This document shows, piece by piece, positions 36,601-45,195 of a DNA stretch of 64,000 nt. The stretch's first letter is position 1, and each line of letters starts with the position of its first letter. Under the pieces are notes generated by a model, which saw only the letters and a program-made list of their open reading frames with translations, made no database searches and was not told where the DNA came from. This DNA comes from Aurantiochytrium sp. KH105 (taxonomy: Eukaryota > Sar > Bigyra > Thraustochytrida > Thraustochytriidae). A program made the position numbers and the translations under genes. The stretch covers positions 1 through 64,000 of the forward strand of contig BGKB01000052.1 in the NCBI GenBank assembly GCA_003116975.1. Direction: 5' to 3'.

Positions 36601-37016
36601 TACGCAACCTCGAACAAGCAATGTACATTTCGCGCGGCGTCTCGAGCTCTGGCTCGAGTCCGAAGGGCCAAGGCATGTATGGCACTGCCACAGCCGCACT
36701 CAATGCTGCTCAATCCTCGCGCACGCCTTCGGTGCGCAGTATTGCCACGGCACCTGCGAGCATGGTCGCAGGCATCTTCGGCCAGCGCAGCCAGCATCAG
36801 CAGCCACAACAGCACCAACAGCACCAACACCAGCAACAAGACAATGGCCCAGATAATGCTCAGTACAACTCGATGAAGGACCGACAAAATACGCTCCAAA
36901 ATGCGCATCCCAGCTACCTGATGCAGCTGACGAACGAGGACCCGATCCTTAACGAGCTCAAGACCAGGCTCAAGCAGAAACAGTCCAAGCAGTCCATGAT
37001 CGATGAACTCATGTGA
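33669..37016 (+). CDS. Rho guanine-nucleotide exchange factor (SH3-DH-PH)
   Basis: Activates Rho-family GTPases by GDP release, acting at the membrane/cytoskeleton. The 1115-residue protein begins with a short charged helix (MNAELQQKLAQRRRWEDG). A long Pro/Ser/Arg-rich region (~40-370) follows, with many PPxP and RPPPP-like SH3-ligand motifs. Next come an SH3-like domain (~430-515; ARVLDPFDPW, NGWWEGSIF, GKFPADFVQP), a DH domain (~553-815), and a PH domain (~857-985; VHIVQAGKGLILK, WVFRVGSIAERDAWLRNLEQ). The DH domain shows LLELVTNEFKYVLSLQICYE and the hallmark SSYLIKPVQHVCRYPLLVREV. The tail has a Gln/His tract (~1040-1060) and is basic. ATG at 33669 preceded by AAG. The PH-LIM gene follows on the same strand. 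Confidence 0.92.
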   Translation: MNAELQQKLAQRRRWEDGANGNGAMAHAESAGGSQTDAAKSTKPPVAPRPQSRSQGLRTPQRTPPTRTASSVPAGSTRSLTSDKSSGSSSATTSSSGSRPAPPVPSSRGSLQRSPSSKRHSASRPPPPVPSPRLQTLGSTRELSGAKFLPTPGRKPEKGPDRPPPPRRRPKDPSLRAGTVEREDSDTFTPDSLPSDGASMPKRPPVPQRTKYGGHVSHASPALTKLSSPSHVGHTQSFAHREHPREKPKSRPNSANYQRPPLSHPAPPPVPNRGVASSDGKSENGGVRRSLSNRSSRPPAPTMSASAGSRRSLERTSSQERQRRNRSQSPNRVPSPERTRSAAEASKAARQNANHDGNSSQISQEERHQLAEQGKSIFQRTMSADHSAPGNFGRNPIEEDDAQTSASSEGEDPAAAEDDEERARQEKLHELRKSYKYARVLDPFDPWEQGYASESDEQSIYLKVEYDDVIEISQRGDNGWWEGSIFDQSRGRSVGEPGKFPADFVQPVPDPYWMEGDDELEAAESSGLGVGSEENQSGAEAASEAAKVMHKRWRNANRLFLALLELVTNEFKYVLSLQICYEVYIEGILDAFGEEYVGSLFPSWQRIWQCHEDILHGLADASRPTWKRLLRFPDKNSPRSASGSNKREHNRRQSVGAPMGNLKNNTSEMRTLAEELDAIQAWHDENVLEDEASLSEDDLQHFLKLLGDWSVQVCHALKTMAGKLKMSSVYIRNYNDALRLYDIWTRQVKGFPEKIYELEQNPKANKLNLSSYLIKPVQHVCRYPLLVREVHKYAADDASKDAVLQCQERLIEVTTEVNSLQDDANPSDHSLTLQDLRNGLRYPNEKVNATVDNILRKDTTQLMKFGVVHIVQAGKGLILKALKTGDAGAPYECFLMNSVLLLTERHQNILSKNRFKLRCYVDVKCVGVSGVIESQDSRMFGFSTQTDDDPNPFSGSLMSKPSKWVFRVGSIAERDAWLRNLEQAMYISRGVSSSGSSPKGQGMYGTATAALNAAQSSRTPSVRSIATAPASMVAGIFGQRSQHQQPQQHQQHQHQQQDNGPDNAQYNSMKDRQNTLQNAHPSYLMQLTNEDPILNELKTRLKQKQSKQSMIDELM

Positions 37017-37714
37017 GAGCCCGTGGGACGACGCCTTATTACAACCCACGTGGCCCTGACGCCTTTCGTCCTGCTCGCTTGGCTTTCTCTTTTCCCCGCG
37101 GCAAACGAGCTCAAGAAACGAAGAAGAAGAAGATTAGATGAGGTCGGTCACCAATGTCCGTCTTGCCTCACGAACGAGAATCGCGGCCCGTGCCAAGGTT
37201 GACAGACAGGTTGCAAGGCGGCAACGTGGATGTGCTGCGAGCAGAGCGGGCCGGATCGCGCCAAACCGGGAGTCGAGCCGAGCTCGCACAGCGCGCGCGG
37301 GCGGGCGGGAGAGCGCGTCGCGGAAGGCGCCAGAGCCAGAGATGGATGAGATGGGATGGGCCAACCCAGCCCGGCGTCGGAGGCGAAAGGGCCTCGACGA
37401 TGGTCCGCCTGCGCGCGGGGCGCCGCTGGCTTTGGCTGCCCCGCTACGAGCCGACGACGGGGCTGCCTAGCTGCGCGAGGCAAGGCAAGGCCCGGCCCCA
37501 GCCCGGGGCCTCGAGCTCTGCAGGCAGCAGAAAGTCTGCGTGGAGCCGCAGTCGCGCAAGGCACAAGCTCGTTGTGTTGTCGTGTCGTCGTGTCGAGTCG
37601 AGTCGAGTTGAGAGCGGAGCAGGCGCAAGCGCTGCGATACGTCCTTTCGTGCGCGCGCATAGAGCCCAAGGTTGAGCCTGGTCCTGTCAACGTAGGCGTT
37701 GGACGCTCGTGAAG
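37017..37714. other. Intergenic RhoGEF to PH-LIM
   Basis: No gene seen. A CGTGTC/GAGTC repeat lies at 37580-37610; the region is GC-rich in the middle. Confidence 0.5.
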
Positions 37715-40576
37715 ATGGAGCCGCTCGCTCTAAAGAGCAACGAAGGTCGCTGGCAAGAAGGCTTCGCTAAGACCGAGGCAGAGAGCTTGTGCTGGTACGC
37801 CGGCAGCGACGAGACTTCACCTCAGGAAAAAGTCGCGCTCGGCCCGCGTGTCGTAGTGAAAAAGGTGCAATTTGGGCTGCGAAAGAACGTCTTTGAGCTT
37901 GATGCAGGTAATGGTTCGCCCTTGCAATTCTCTGCAAAAAGTGAGGAAGCTCGCTCGTCATGGATCAAAATGATTTGCGAGGCTGCTGGCGTGGCCGCGC
38001 CGTCCGATCATGACAAGGAGAATCGAGGTTCCTCTCGGGGCGCGGGTAGGGCGCCAGGCCCAGGTCGCGTGTCGGGCCTACAAAGCTTGCTGCAGGGCCT
38101 TCCCGGGGGTGCGTCTCTCGGTGGCGGCATGATGACGGAAGCACAGGCGCGAGAGCGACTTCAACAGAAACTTCAAGGAAAGGTAGAAATCCGGAATGTC
38201 AGCGAGGCATCCTGTCTTGTCTGCGAGAAACGAATGGATAGTAGCGATCAAGTTGAGCTGCCCACTGGCGCCAGTGTGCATACTGACTGCATGTACTGCT
38301 CGAAATGTGCATCTACTCTCTCCGCAGAGAGCGCCATCATTGATTCAAGTGCCGGTCTGCTCTTTTGCAAAGAGCACGACCCAGCCAAGCCAGCATCATC
38401 GCCCGCGTCCAAGCAAGGGATGACGAATGACGCTGTCATGTCCCGGCCTCGCGTCAACGCGCGCCGGCGTCGTCCAACAAAACCCCGCGCCAATCGCTCT
38501 TCAGCCGCGGCAGCAGCAGCAACAACTGCCTCTGCAGTTCCTGGCGAGGAGGAAGACTGTAGATTGCGCGAGAATGATTTTGCTGACGACCAGGCGGCGC
38601 CAGGACCCATTGAAGAGCCCGCGTTGGAGCCGTCTGTCACGCATCCAAACGCATTTAGCATTGAGCTCGTCAAGAACCCCAAAGCGACCTCCAAAACGCA
38701 AAAGAAAGAGCTGCAACAGCTGCACAAGAGTATCGTAGTGGCGTGTTGTGAGCAGGCTGCAGATAAGCGACAATGGATCAAGGCGCTCGCGAACGCGCTC
38801 GAGCTCGTCCGTCTCAAAGATATTCTTCGGGAGGCCCAGCGCGTGGACATGTACGCCGCAATACAGGCCCAGATGGATATTGAGGCGTTTGAGCAGACAC
38901 ACAAGACAGAGCACGAGAGCATTGTCTTCCTTTGTCTGCAAAAGAAAGCAAGCAAGACCGGCAAGACGAAAGCCAAGAAACCTGCTCCAGACGCTGTCAA
39001 GTGGACCCGCGCTACAGTCAAGCTTAGTGCCTCAGAGGGTCTCGTTGCTTATGCTAGTGCAGACACCTCTTCGAAGGTTCTCGCGCGCTTGAGTGACCTT
39101 GGCATGGGCATCTTTTGCGATGCCGCCACGGGCAATCCCATCGTGTTCGAACAGCCCGCGAAAGAGTCTGCCTCTTCTTCTCCTTCTTCTTCTTCACCTT
39201 TGTCTGCAGCAGTATCCAAAGACGAGTGCAGACCGGCAGCGGCATTGTCAGAGTCCTCGTCTTCCTCGTCCAGCACTGCTGAAGAGGAAGACTTGCCGGT
39301 CCCTGCAGAAACATCATCTGTGGACCAAAATCGCACGGCGTCTGTGGATACATCACCCACGGCCTCGTATGAGAATGAGAATGAGAATGAGAACGAGAAC
39401 GAGAACGAAGCAGCCCATGAAGACTGGCAGCCGCCCGAGGATGATGAGACCGATGATCTCCCCCCGCCGCTTGAGGTGAGCACGCTCCGAGCGGCCGTGC
39501 GCGAAGAAGATGCCGCATCACGGAACGGCGAGCAGCTTCGCAGCGCCTCATCGAAGAGCACCGCCCGCAAGCCCAAAACTCTCGGCGCCTCGTTCAAGCA
39601 GCGGGCCAAGCGAGCAATCACAGCTTCATTTGGGCGTCGACGCTCGGCATCGGCCTCGTCGCCCGCGTCCTTGACCGCTTCCTCTCCGAGCGGGAAAAGT
39701 CGTCTTTTCAAGAGCAAGAGCAAATCCTCCTCGTCGCCATCATCATCGCCATCACCTTCCCCACCATCTCCGCTTTCACACCGAGATGCAGAGCAGCAAG
39801 GGCAGCAGCAGCAGCAGCAGCAACAACAACAACTACAAGAGTCTCCTGAGGTCGTGCAACTGCAGCCGCCGCCGACACGGCCGAGTCAGATGCCTTGCGC
39901 TCCGACCATTCCCGAATTTAACGAAGAGGACGAAAATGATGACAACGAGGAGGAAGAGGAGCAGACATGTGTTGACCAACACGGAGAACAGGGACAAACG
40001 AAAGGAACGCTTGCGTCTGAACGGGCTGGAAGTCCGAGCGGGCAACGTGCCGAAGAAGAGCCCGATGATTCTTTTCCATCACAGCAGCAGACGCAGCTGC
40101 ACATGCAGGCTGAGCGGGCGGACCCGTTCGAGACACAAGGTGCAAGTCTAAGTGAGCATAGCAAATCTCAGTCCACACACGCGTCTGTACAGAGCGAAGC
40201 GCAGCCATCAGCAACGAGAGACGACATGGCGTCGTGTCCCGTTTTGGACGGGGACTTTGGAGCGGGCACAGCTGGCGTGGTGTTGCGGCCAAGCCCGCGG
40301 CAACCGTCAGCATCTGATTACGGAAGCTTCCTAGGTGCGCCGCCGAACTCGTTCGAGTGCGTGAATTATGCAGCCGAGCGGAATGTTATGGACGATTCGC
40401 ACAGTCATGAAAATCCACCTGCGGCGTGGCCTGGAACGCCGACGCAGCATCAAGCCGAAAACAGCGAAAAGGTGCAAGACGCAGACAAAGACGACGCTGG
40501 CTCTGAAAGCGAGCGCACAGTTGGCTCCCGTTCGAGCGAATACTGCGAGCAGGCAAGCAACTGTGCGATCCTCTGA
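37715..40576 (+). CDS. PH-LIM protein with C-terminal CaaX box
   Basis: A 953-residue protein. An N-terminal PH-like domain (~1-95) runs from NEGRWQEGFAKTE to EEARSSWIKMICEAAG. A single LIM zinc finger spans 167-221 with the full ligand set CxxC, HxxC, CxxC and CxxH (CLVC, HTDC, CSKC, CKEH). A second PH-like C-terminal half lies at ~310-370, ending with ADKRQWIKALANALE. The rest is low complexity: Ser-rich, an Asn-Glu dipeptide repeat near residue 552, a basic Ser-rich block (~600-670), poly-Gln and acidic runs. The last four residues are CAIL, a CaaX box with terminal Leu, which by the known rule favours geranylgeranylation. The ATG at 37715 is preceded by AAG. A lipid-anchored cytoskeletal adaptor near Rho GTPases is inferred. 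Confidence 0.8.
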   Translation: MEPLALKSNEGRWQEGFAKTEAESLCWYAGSDETSPQEKVALGPRVVVKKVQFGLRKNVFELDAGNGSPLQFSAKSEEARSSWIKMICEAAGVAAPSDHDKENRGSSRGAGRAPGPGRVSGLQSLLQGLPGGASLGGGMMTEAQARERLQQKLQGKVEIRNVSEASCLVCEKRMDSSDQVELPTGASVHTDCMYCSKCASTLSAESAIIDSSAGLLFCKEHDPAKPASSPASKQGMTNDAVMSRPRVNARRRRPTKPRANRSSAAAAAATTASAVPGEEEDCRLRENDFADDQAAPGPIEEPALEPSVTHPNAFSIELVKNPKATSKTQKKELQQLHKSIVVACCEQAADKRQWIKALANALELVRLKDILREAQRVDMYAAIQAQMDIEAFEQTHKTEHESIVFLCLQKKASKTGKTKAKKPAPDAVKWTRATVKLSASEGLVAYASADTSSKVLARLSDLGMGIFCDAATGNPIVFEQPAKESASSSPSSSSPLSAAVSKDECRPAAALSESSSSSSSTAEEEDLPVPAETSSVDQNRTASVDTSPTASYENENENENENENEAAHEDWQPPEDDETDDLPPPLEVSTLRAAVREEDAASRNGEQLRSASSKSTARKPKTLGASFKQRAKRAITASFGRRRSASASSPASLTASSPSGKSRLFKSKSKSSSSPSSSPSPSPPSPLSHRDAEQQGQQQQQQQQQQLQESPEVVQLQPPPTRPSQMPCAPTIPEFNEEDENDDNEEEEEQTCVDQHGEQGQTKGTLASERAGSPSGQRAEEEPDDSFPSQQQTQLHMQAERADPFETQGASLSEHSKSQSTHASVQSEAQPSATRDDMASCPVLDGDFGAGTAGVVLRPSPRQPSASDYGSFLGAPPNSFECVNYAAERNVMDDSHSHENPPAAWPGTPTQHQAENSEKVQDADKDDAGSESERTVGSRSSEYCEQASNCAIL

Positions 40577-40684
40577 ATCTATCACAACTTCAGTTTTTCT
40601 ATTTTTCTTTAGCAATGTGCGTTCGAAAGGCTTCGGCGGACACCAGTTGGTTTGGTTTCTTTGCTCTTGTCACCGCACAGAGAC

Positions 40685-41713
40685 CTACTGGAACTTGGCG
40701 CGATTCTCCTCCAACTGCCTGGCGTGCTGCTCACGGAGGGATGTTGCGAGTCCAGTATACTCTGCAAACTTTGCCGTATTGTCGCCACCGACCTTGCCCT
40801 GCCGGAAGTGAACAGCATCGCCGGATTGGGCCTTCATCTTGCCAAATCGCGTGGCCTCGGCGACCCTATCTGCCAGGTCCTGCGAGCACTCCACGTTGAG
40901 GTGCTTGGCAATTCTAAAGGCCACTTGGACAGGGTCGCGCACGATTTCATCATAGGTAAGCAATAGCGCGCGCTCCGGGTCACGCTTGTGGAGAGCCTCG
41001 AACGAGGTGATGGCATCGCTGAGGCGACCATAGGGCTGCAGATAGAGATCCCAGGACGCACCGCCGAGAAAAATGGGAACGAATTCCTCCATCGTAGGCT
41101 TGGGCTTGTAGTTACGCTGACCCTCGTACAAATGACAATAGGTCGACACGCAGGCATCCAGAGGGTCTCGGGACACAGTAATGAGCTTCGCTTTGGACTC
41201 GGCAAGATGAGGAAAGTATCTGAAGACATCATCGGCATTGAAGTGGGACTTGAGCACTCGGCGGCCCGGAATCTTGTCAAAGTCTTCCGGCGTGAGAAAC
41301 GGCTCACTTTCGCCCGGCTTCGCGTCGGGTCCTCGGTTTGCGATGCGATCGGCACGCTCTTTTTCAATGTCCTCGGCAGGGAACACGTTGACTTCGGGCC
41401 AAACCTTGCCAAAACCAGTCTCGCTGTTATAGATATTTTTCACGCCTGGATTAAGCACCGAGGTGTCGCAATTATTGAGCAAGAGCAGAATCATCTGCTC
41501 CGCGACGGTGGTGCCGCATTTCGGAAAGGTCGCCAATACGACGTCATCGTCCCTGAAGCGCAACTGCGCCGCCAGGAAAGCCGCTCTCTCCTCGTTCCAC
41601 ATTTTCTTGCGCCTTGGCGCCGGCTCAAAGCTGCCCTCCACCTTGCCAGAGGTCCTGTCCACGACGTTCACGGTGCCATCGTCCTCTTGTCGCGCCTCGA
41701 GCCGCGTCGCCAT
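40685..41713 (-). CDS. PAPS-dependent sulfotransferase
   Basis: Transfers sulfate from PAPS to a small-molecule or carbohydrate acceptor. The 342-residue protein has the cytosolic SULT layout: 5'-phosphosulfate loop TFPKCGTT (62-69), the catalytic-type His157 in LKSHF, and the 3'-phosphate site with Arg182 and Ser190 in SRDPLDACVS, at the eight-residue spacing typical of the family. A C-terminal HFRQGKVGGDN segment replaces the usual RKGxxGDWKN. No signal peptide or membrane anchor is visible, so it is probably cytosolic. ATG preceded by GAAG. Convergent with the PH-LIM gene, the stops 108 bp apart. Acceptor unknown. Confidence 0.9.
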   Translation of the reverse strand: MATRLEARQEDDGTVNVVDRTSGKVEGSFEPAPRRKKMWNEERAAFLAAQLRFRDDDVVLATFPKCGTTVAEQMILLLLNNCDTSVLNPGVKNIYNSETGFGKVWPEVNVFPAEDIEKERADRIANRGPDAKPGESEPFLTPEDFDKIPGRRVLKSHFNADDVFRYFPHLAESKAKLITVSRDPLDACVSTYCHLYEGQRNYKPKPTMEEFVPIFLGGASWDLYLQPYGRLSDAITSFEALHKRDPERALLLTYDEIVRDPVQVAFRIAKHLNVECSQDLADRVAEATRFGKMKAQSGDAVHFRQGKVGGDNTAKFAEYTGLATSLREQHARQLEENRAKFQ

Positions 41714-43443
41714 CTTCTCTTACGCACAGTCAGGCAGAGGCAGGCAAGCAGTTTGGCAGTCCTGCTTTGCTTCGCAGTCCTGCTCGCACGCGGGTTGAGC
41801 TATTGCTCTCGATCTGCACAGCGCACGACCTCGACGTCACCAGCTGCAGCTGCGCAGAGAGCAAGCCCAACCGCGATGGCAGAGGCGCTGCAAAGGCCGC
41901 CCGAGGTCTCTGCCAAGTTCTTTGTGCCTGCCGCTCAACGCCGCTCCGACTGAACCGCCCGCTTTCGGTGCCTTCCTTCGCCCGACGCCGAGCCGAATTG
42001 ATGACGGCCAGCACCCGCCGCCGCTCGCATCTGAGCTGCGTGCCACGCCGCGGCCTCTGCCGCTGCACGCACGCCTGCAGCAGCGAATGCAACTGCTGCC
42101 GTCGCGGGACGCGGAGGCCCAGGGCGAGGTCGTTCACAAAATGCGTCACCGTCAGCAGCAGCAGCAACAATCGACCTGCGATCTGCAGCGGAGCGACCTT
42201 TGAGATTCCTCGGCGTCGCTCGGGGCGGCGCGCAGGAAGATTGTCGTGGCGACTGCTTTGGAAAGTTGCTTGGTGCGAGACGCTTGGAGTAGAATGTCGC
42301 AGGAACTCAGATGGAGAGCAGCAGCAGCAGCAGAGGTGCGATCGCCAGCGCATGCCAATGTCATGGAAGACAGAAGTAGGCGCAAGGAGTCGAGTCAAGC
42401 TAGGACATTCCAGCGGCCACTGCACGGGATGATTCCAACGCGAAGCAGTTGTACAAGACTACCCTTGCCTCGATGCGCCCGTTCATATCTCGTTTTGCCG
42501 CTCTTGTTCTGGTCGCGAGCGTGGTCGCGAGCGAGGGGAAAAGGCCATACGGCAAAGGCTATCTCGCCTTCTCTTCACGTAATTGAAGTTTTGAAGAACC
42601 TCGAAATTGCAAAAGTTGGGCCCAGATAGCCGGAGGAGATCGAGATCGCTTCAGCAAGTACATTGCATTGCACCACGCTGTTCATTTGTAAATACGCTGT
42701 TTATTTGTAAAGCGGTTCAAGCTCAGGAATAAATTTCTGTGTGGAAGGCAGTGTGAGGTCTATTTTGTCCACCGGCCGATCGCATCTCACATTGCTGCCA
42801 GCGTTTGCTTCTCTGCATACAGATGATGATGTGCCTTGTTCCCCTTTCCTTCCCAATCACTCTCGATTTTGATGGAGGAGAGGATGAGCAAGCATTCCCT
42901 CAACAAGCTTCTTTTCTCTCAGCAATTACCACGAGTCGCGTTGCTCCTCGGTGTCCTTGAATCGACAATTTGCGTGCAGTAATTCTGCTCGCAAAGAAGA
43001 AGAGCACGCGACGATAATCCATGCACGAGAATTGCCCCTCCCAACCAGCTGCAGGCTGATGCCATGGGTTTTCCGCGGGCCCACCTTGATGCGCCGTAAT
43101 GTAATGCCGAGAGTCCCGCCGAGAGGAATTGCCGAGCGAGCGAGCGAGCGCGCGCGCGAGTGGACCAACTGCGAGCGAGAAAGATCGAAAGATACCCTCT
43201 GTCAGCGCGCGGCCTCCGCCCCTGCGCTCGGGGCCTCGCCTGTTCTCGCCGAGGCGGGGTCGCGGTCGCCGAGCAGAGGAGGCCGTCGCAGCAAAGCGGA
43301 AACCGGTCCCAGAGGCCCTCGCTCTGGCAGACCGGGCACAGTGCGCGAGACGCGCTCGGCAGACGCAGACGCTGGCGCAGGCGAGCGAGCGGGCGGGCGA
43401 GCGAGGGGAAGGAGGGAGGGAAGGGGGAGAAAAGCTAGCGACA
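41714..43443. promoter_or_regulatory. Divergent intergenic region sulfotransferase / MFS transporter
   Basis: No gene recognised in 1.7 kb. CAG/GCA-type runs at 42150-42170 and 42311-42330; an AT-richer core at 42650-42720; GAGC-type repeats at 43135-43160 and 43378-43415 next to the transporter start. Confidence 0.5.
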
Positions 43444-45105
43444 ATGCACAACGAAGACGTGCACCTACTCTCGCGAGAGCCTGAACAGCCTGGTCGCGAC
43501 GTTGGCCACGACGTCGCGCGACAGGGGGCCGAGGACCGTGGAGAAAGCGCTCTTGCCGTCGCGGAGATTGGCTGGCACGGCGATGGGGCGCAAGGAGGAA
43601 ATGGAGACAATGGCGACGGGGAAGACGAGCTTGTCGAGCTTGTCGATCGCGTGGGAACGACGCCTCTGCACTGGATGTGCGTGGGCATTCTCGGCCTTGC
43701 CAACGCCGCAGACGCCGTGGAGGTGCTTGCGATTGGCTACATAGTCACAGTGTTCCGAGACCCCGTGAGCGGAGAGCGCATCGACGAAATGCCAGGATGG
43801 AGCGCACTTCTGACATCGGCTGTCTTTGCCGGCATGCTGATCGGAGGCCTCGTGAGCGGGGCCATGGGGGATCGCTTTGGCCGCAAGCCGCTCCTCACGC
43901 TCTCGCTGGCGGTCAATGCATGCGCCGCGATGGTGTCGGCGCTCACACCGCTGCTACCTGGCAGGATACAAATTGGCTGGCTTGTCTTCTTTCGTCTCAT
44001 CGGTGGCCTTGGCGTGGGCGGGTCGGTGCCAACGGTGTTCGCCCTGGCATCGGAACTCGGACCCGAAAAGACAAGGTCACTCTTTATCAATGTCGTCGCA
44101 TCCTTTTGGTCTGCAGGTGTCATGTACACAAGCTTGTGTGCGTACCTCTTTTTACATGGTCAAGGGGGTGAAGATCGCTGGCCCTATTTTGCTGCCATGG
44201 TGGCGCTCCCGGGAACCTTGGCTGCATGCTTATGTTTATGCAAACTCGAAGAGTCTCCCGTCTTTCTCTGGTCAAACGGACGTAGTCACCAGGCCAGCAA
44301 GGTCCTATTTCGCTTTTTGGAGTCACGAAGGGATCTCGAAACTGCTGAAGTGGAGACCCTCCGCGATCATATCGAGATCGCCGCGGTCACGTGCAAGAAT
44401 GGAGAAGCTGAGCGCGTGCAGATGCATCGCGTTTCGGGTGCTCTTGCGCTCTTTGTGAACTTGAAAAAGCTGTTTGAGCACAGGAGCACTCGACGCACCA
44501 CAATGCTCGTGTCAAGTATTTACTTTTTTTTGAGTTTCGCGCACTATGGGATCTCATCATGGATTTCCGACCTCTTTCTCAAGATACACTTTTCTGATCC
44601 TTACATTACGTCTGTCTTCTACACTCTGGCCACGATTCCCGGACTTCTCGGTGCCACACTTTTGGTGGACCGGCTCGGGCGTCGCGCAACGACGGCCGGG
44701 GCCATGGGACTCGCTTGCGTGTCTGCCCTCATGTTTGCGCTCAACACGTCGAACCGGGTGTACGTCAAGATCTTTGCCGGCCTTTTCAACTGCTTTGCAG
44801 CATGCACGTGGAACGCCTTTGACGTGTTCTCGACGGAATCGTTTCCTGCCTCGCTTCGGGCGTCGGGTATTGGGCTTGGCACAGCTTGCGGGCGTGTGGG
44901 CAGCGTCGTCGCAAACGTGTACAATGGCTTTGTCCTGGCGTCTGGAGCGAGTGGCGCAGGTGACGCCGCGCACGTGGCGACAGTGCTCTTATCGGCTGCG
45001 GCGTCCATGCTTTGCGGGGCGGCGGCTGCCTTTTTGTTGCCAGAGACCCTGGGCGCTCGCACAGTCAGAATTAGAGCTGCTCGCTCCCTTGACGCTGTTC
45101 AATAA
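43444..45105 (+). CDS. Major facilitator superfamily transporter (sugar/SV2-like)
   Basis: Twelve-helix secondary transporter by pattern: TM1 starts LHWMCVGILGLANAAD. The loop 2-3 motif is GDRFGRKPLL, its second-half counterpart is DRLGRRATT, and the C-terminal PETLG motif is typical of the sugar-porter and SV2 branches. The 553-residue protein has an acidic Gly-rich N-terminal tail of ~65 residues and a cytosolic loop between the halves. The ATG at 43444 is the first plausible start; the upstream open frame runs through repeats. The N-terminal region around TM1-2 (LANAADAVEVLAIGYIV) is more like SV2/organic-ion porters than hexose carriers. Substrate cannot be inferred. Stop 90 bp from the stop of the convergent MCMBP gene. 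Confidence 0.88.
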   Translation: MHNEDVHLLSREPEQPGRDVGHDVARQGAEDRGESALAVAEIGWHGDGAQGGNGDNGDGEDELVELVDRVGTTPLHWMCVGILGLANAADAVEVLAIGYIVTVFRDPVSGERIDEMPGWSALLTSAVFAGMLIGGLVSGAMGDRFGRKPLLTLSLAVNACAAMVSALTPLLPGRIQIGWLVFFRLIGGLGVGGSVPTVFALASELGPEKTRSLFINVVASFWSAGVMYTSLCAYLFLHGQGGEDRWPYFAAMVALPGTLAACLCLCKLEESPVFLWSNGRSHQASKVLFRFLESRRDLETAEVETLRDHIEIAAVTCKNGEAERVQMHRVSGALALFVNLKKLFEHRSTRRTTMLVSSIYFFLSFAHYGISSWISDLFLKIHFSDPYITSVFYTLATIPGLLGATLLVDRLGRRATTAGAMGLACVSALMFALNTSNRVYVKIFAGLFNCFAACTWNAFDVFSTESFPASLRASGIGLGTACGRVGSVVANVYNGFVLASGASGAGDAAHVATVLLSAAASMLCGAAAAFLLPETLGARTVRIRAARSLDAVQ

Positions 45106-45195
45106 TGACGATAACAAAGCTTGGCTCTTGACCTTGACCCTCCCTCCTTCCTCCTGGTTGCTGGTTGTGCAACCCGAATCCGATTTCGGACGTAC

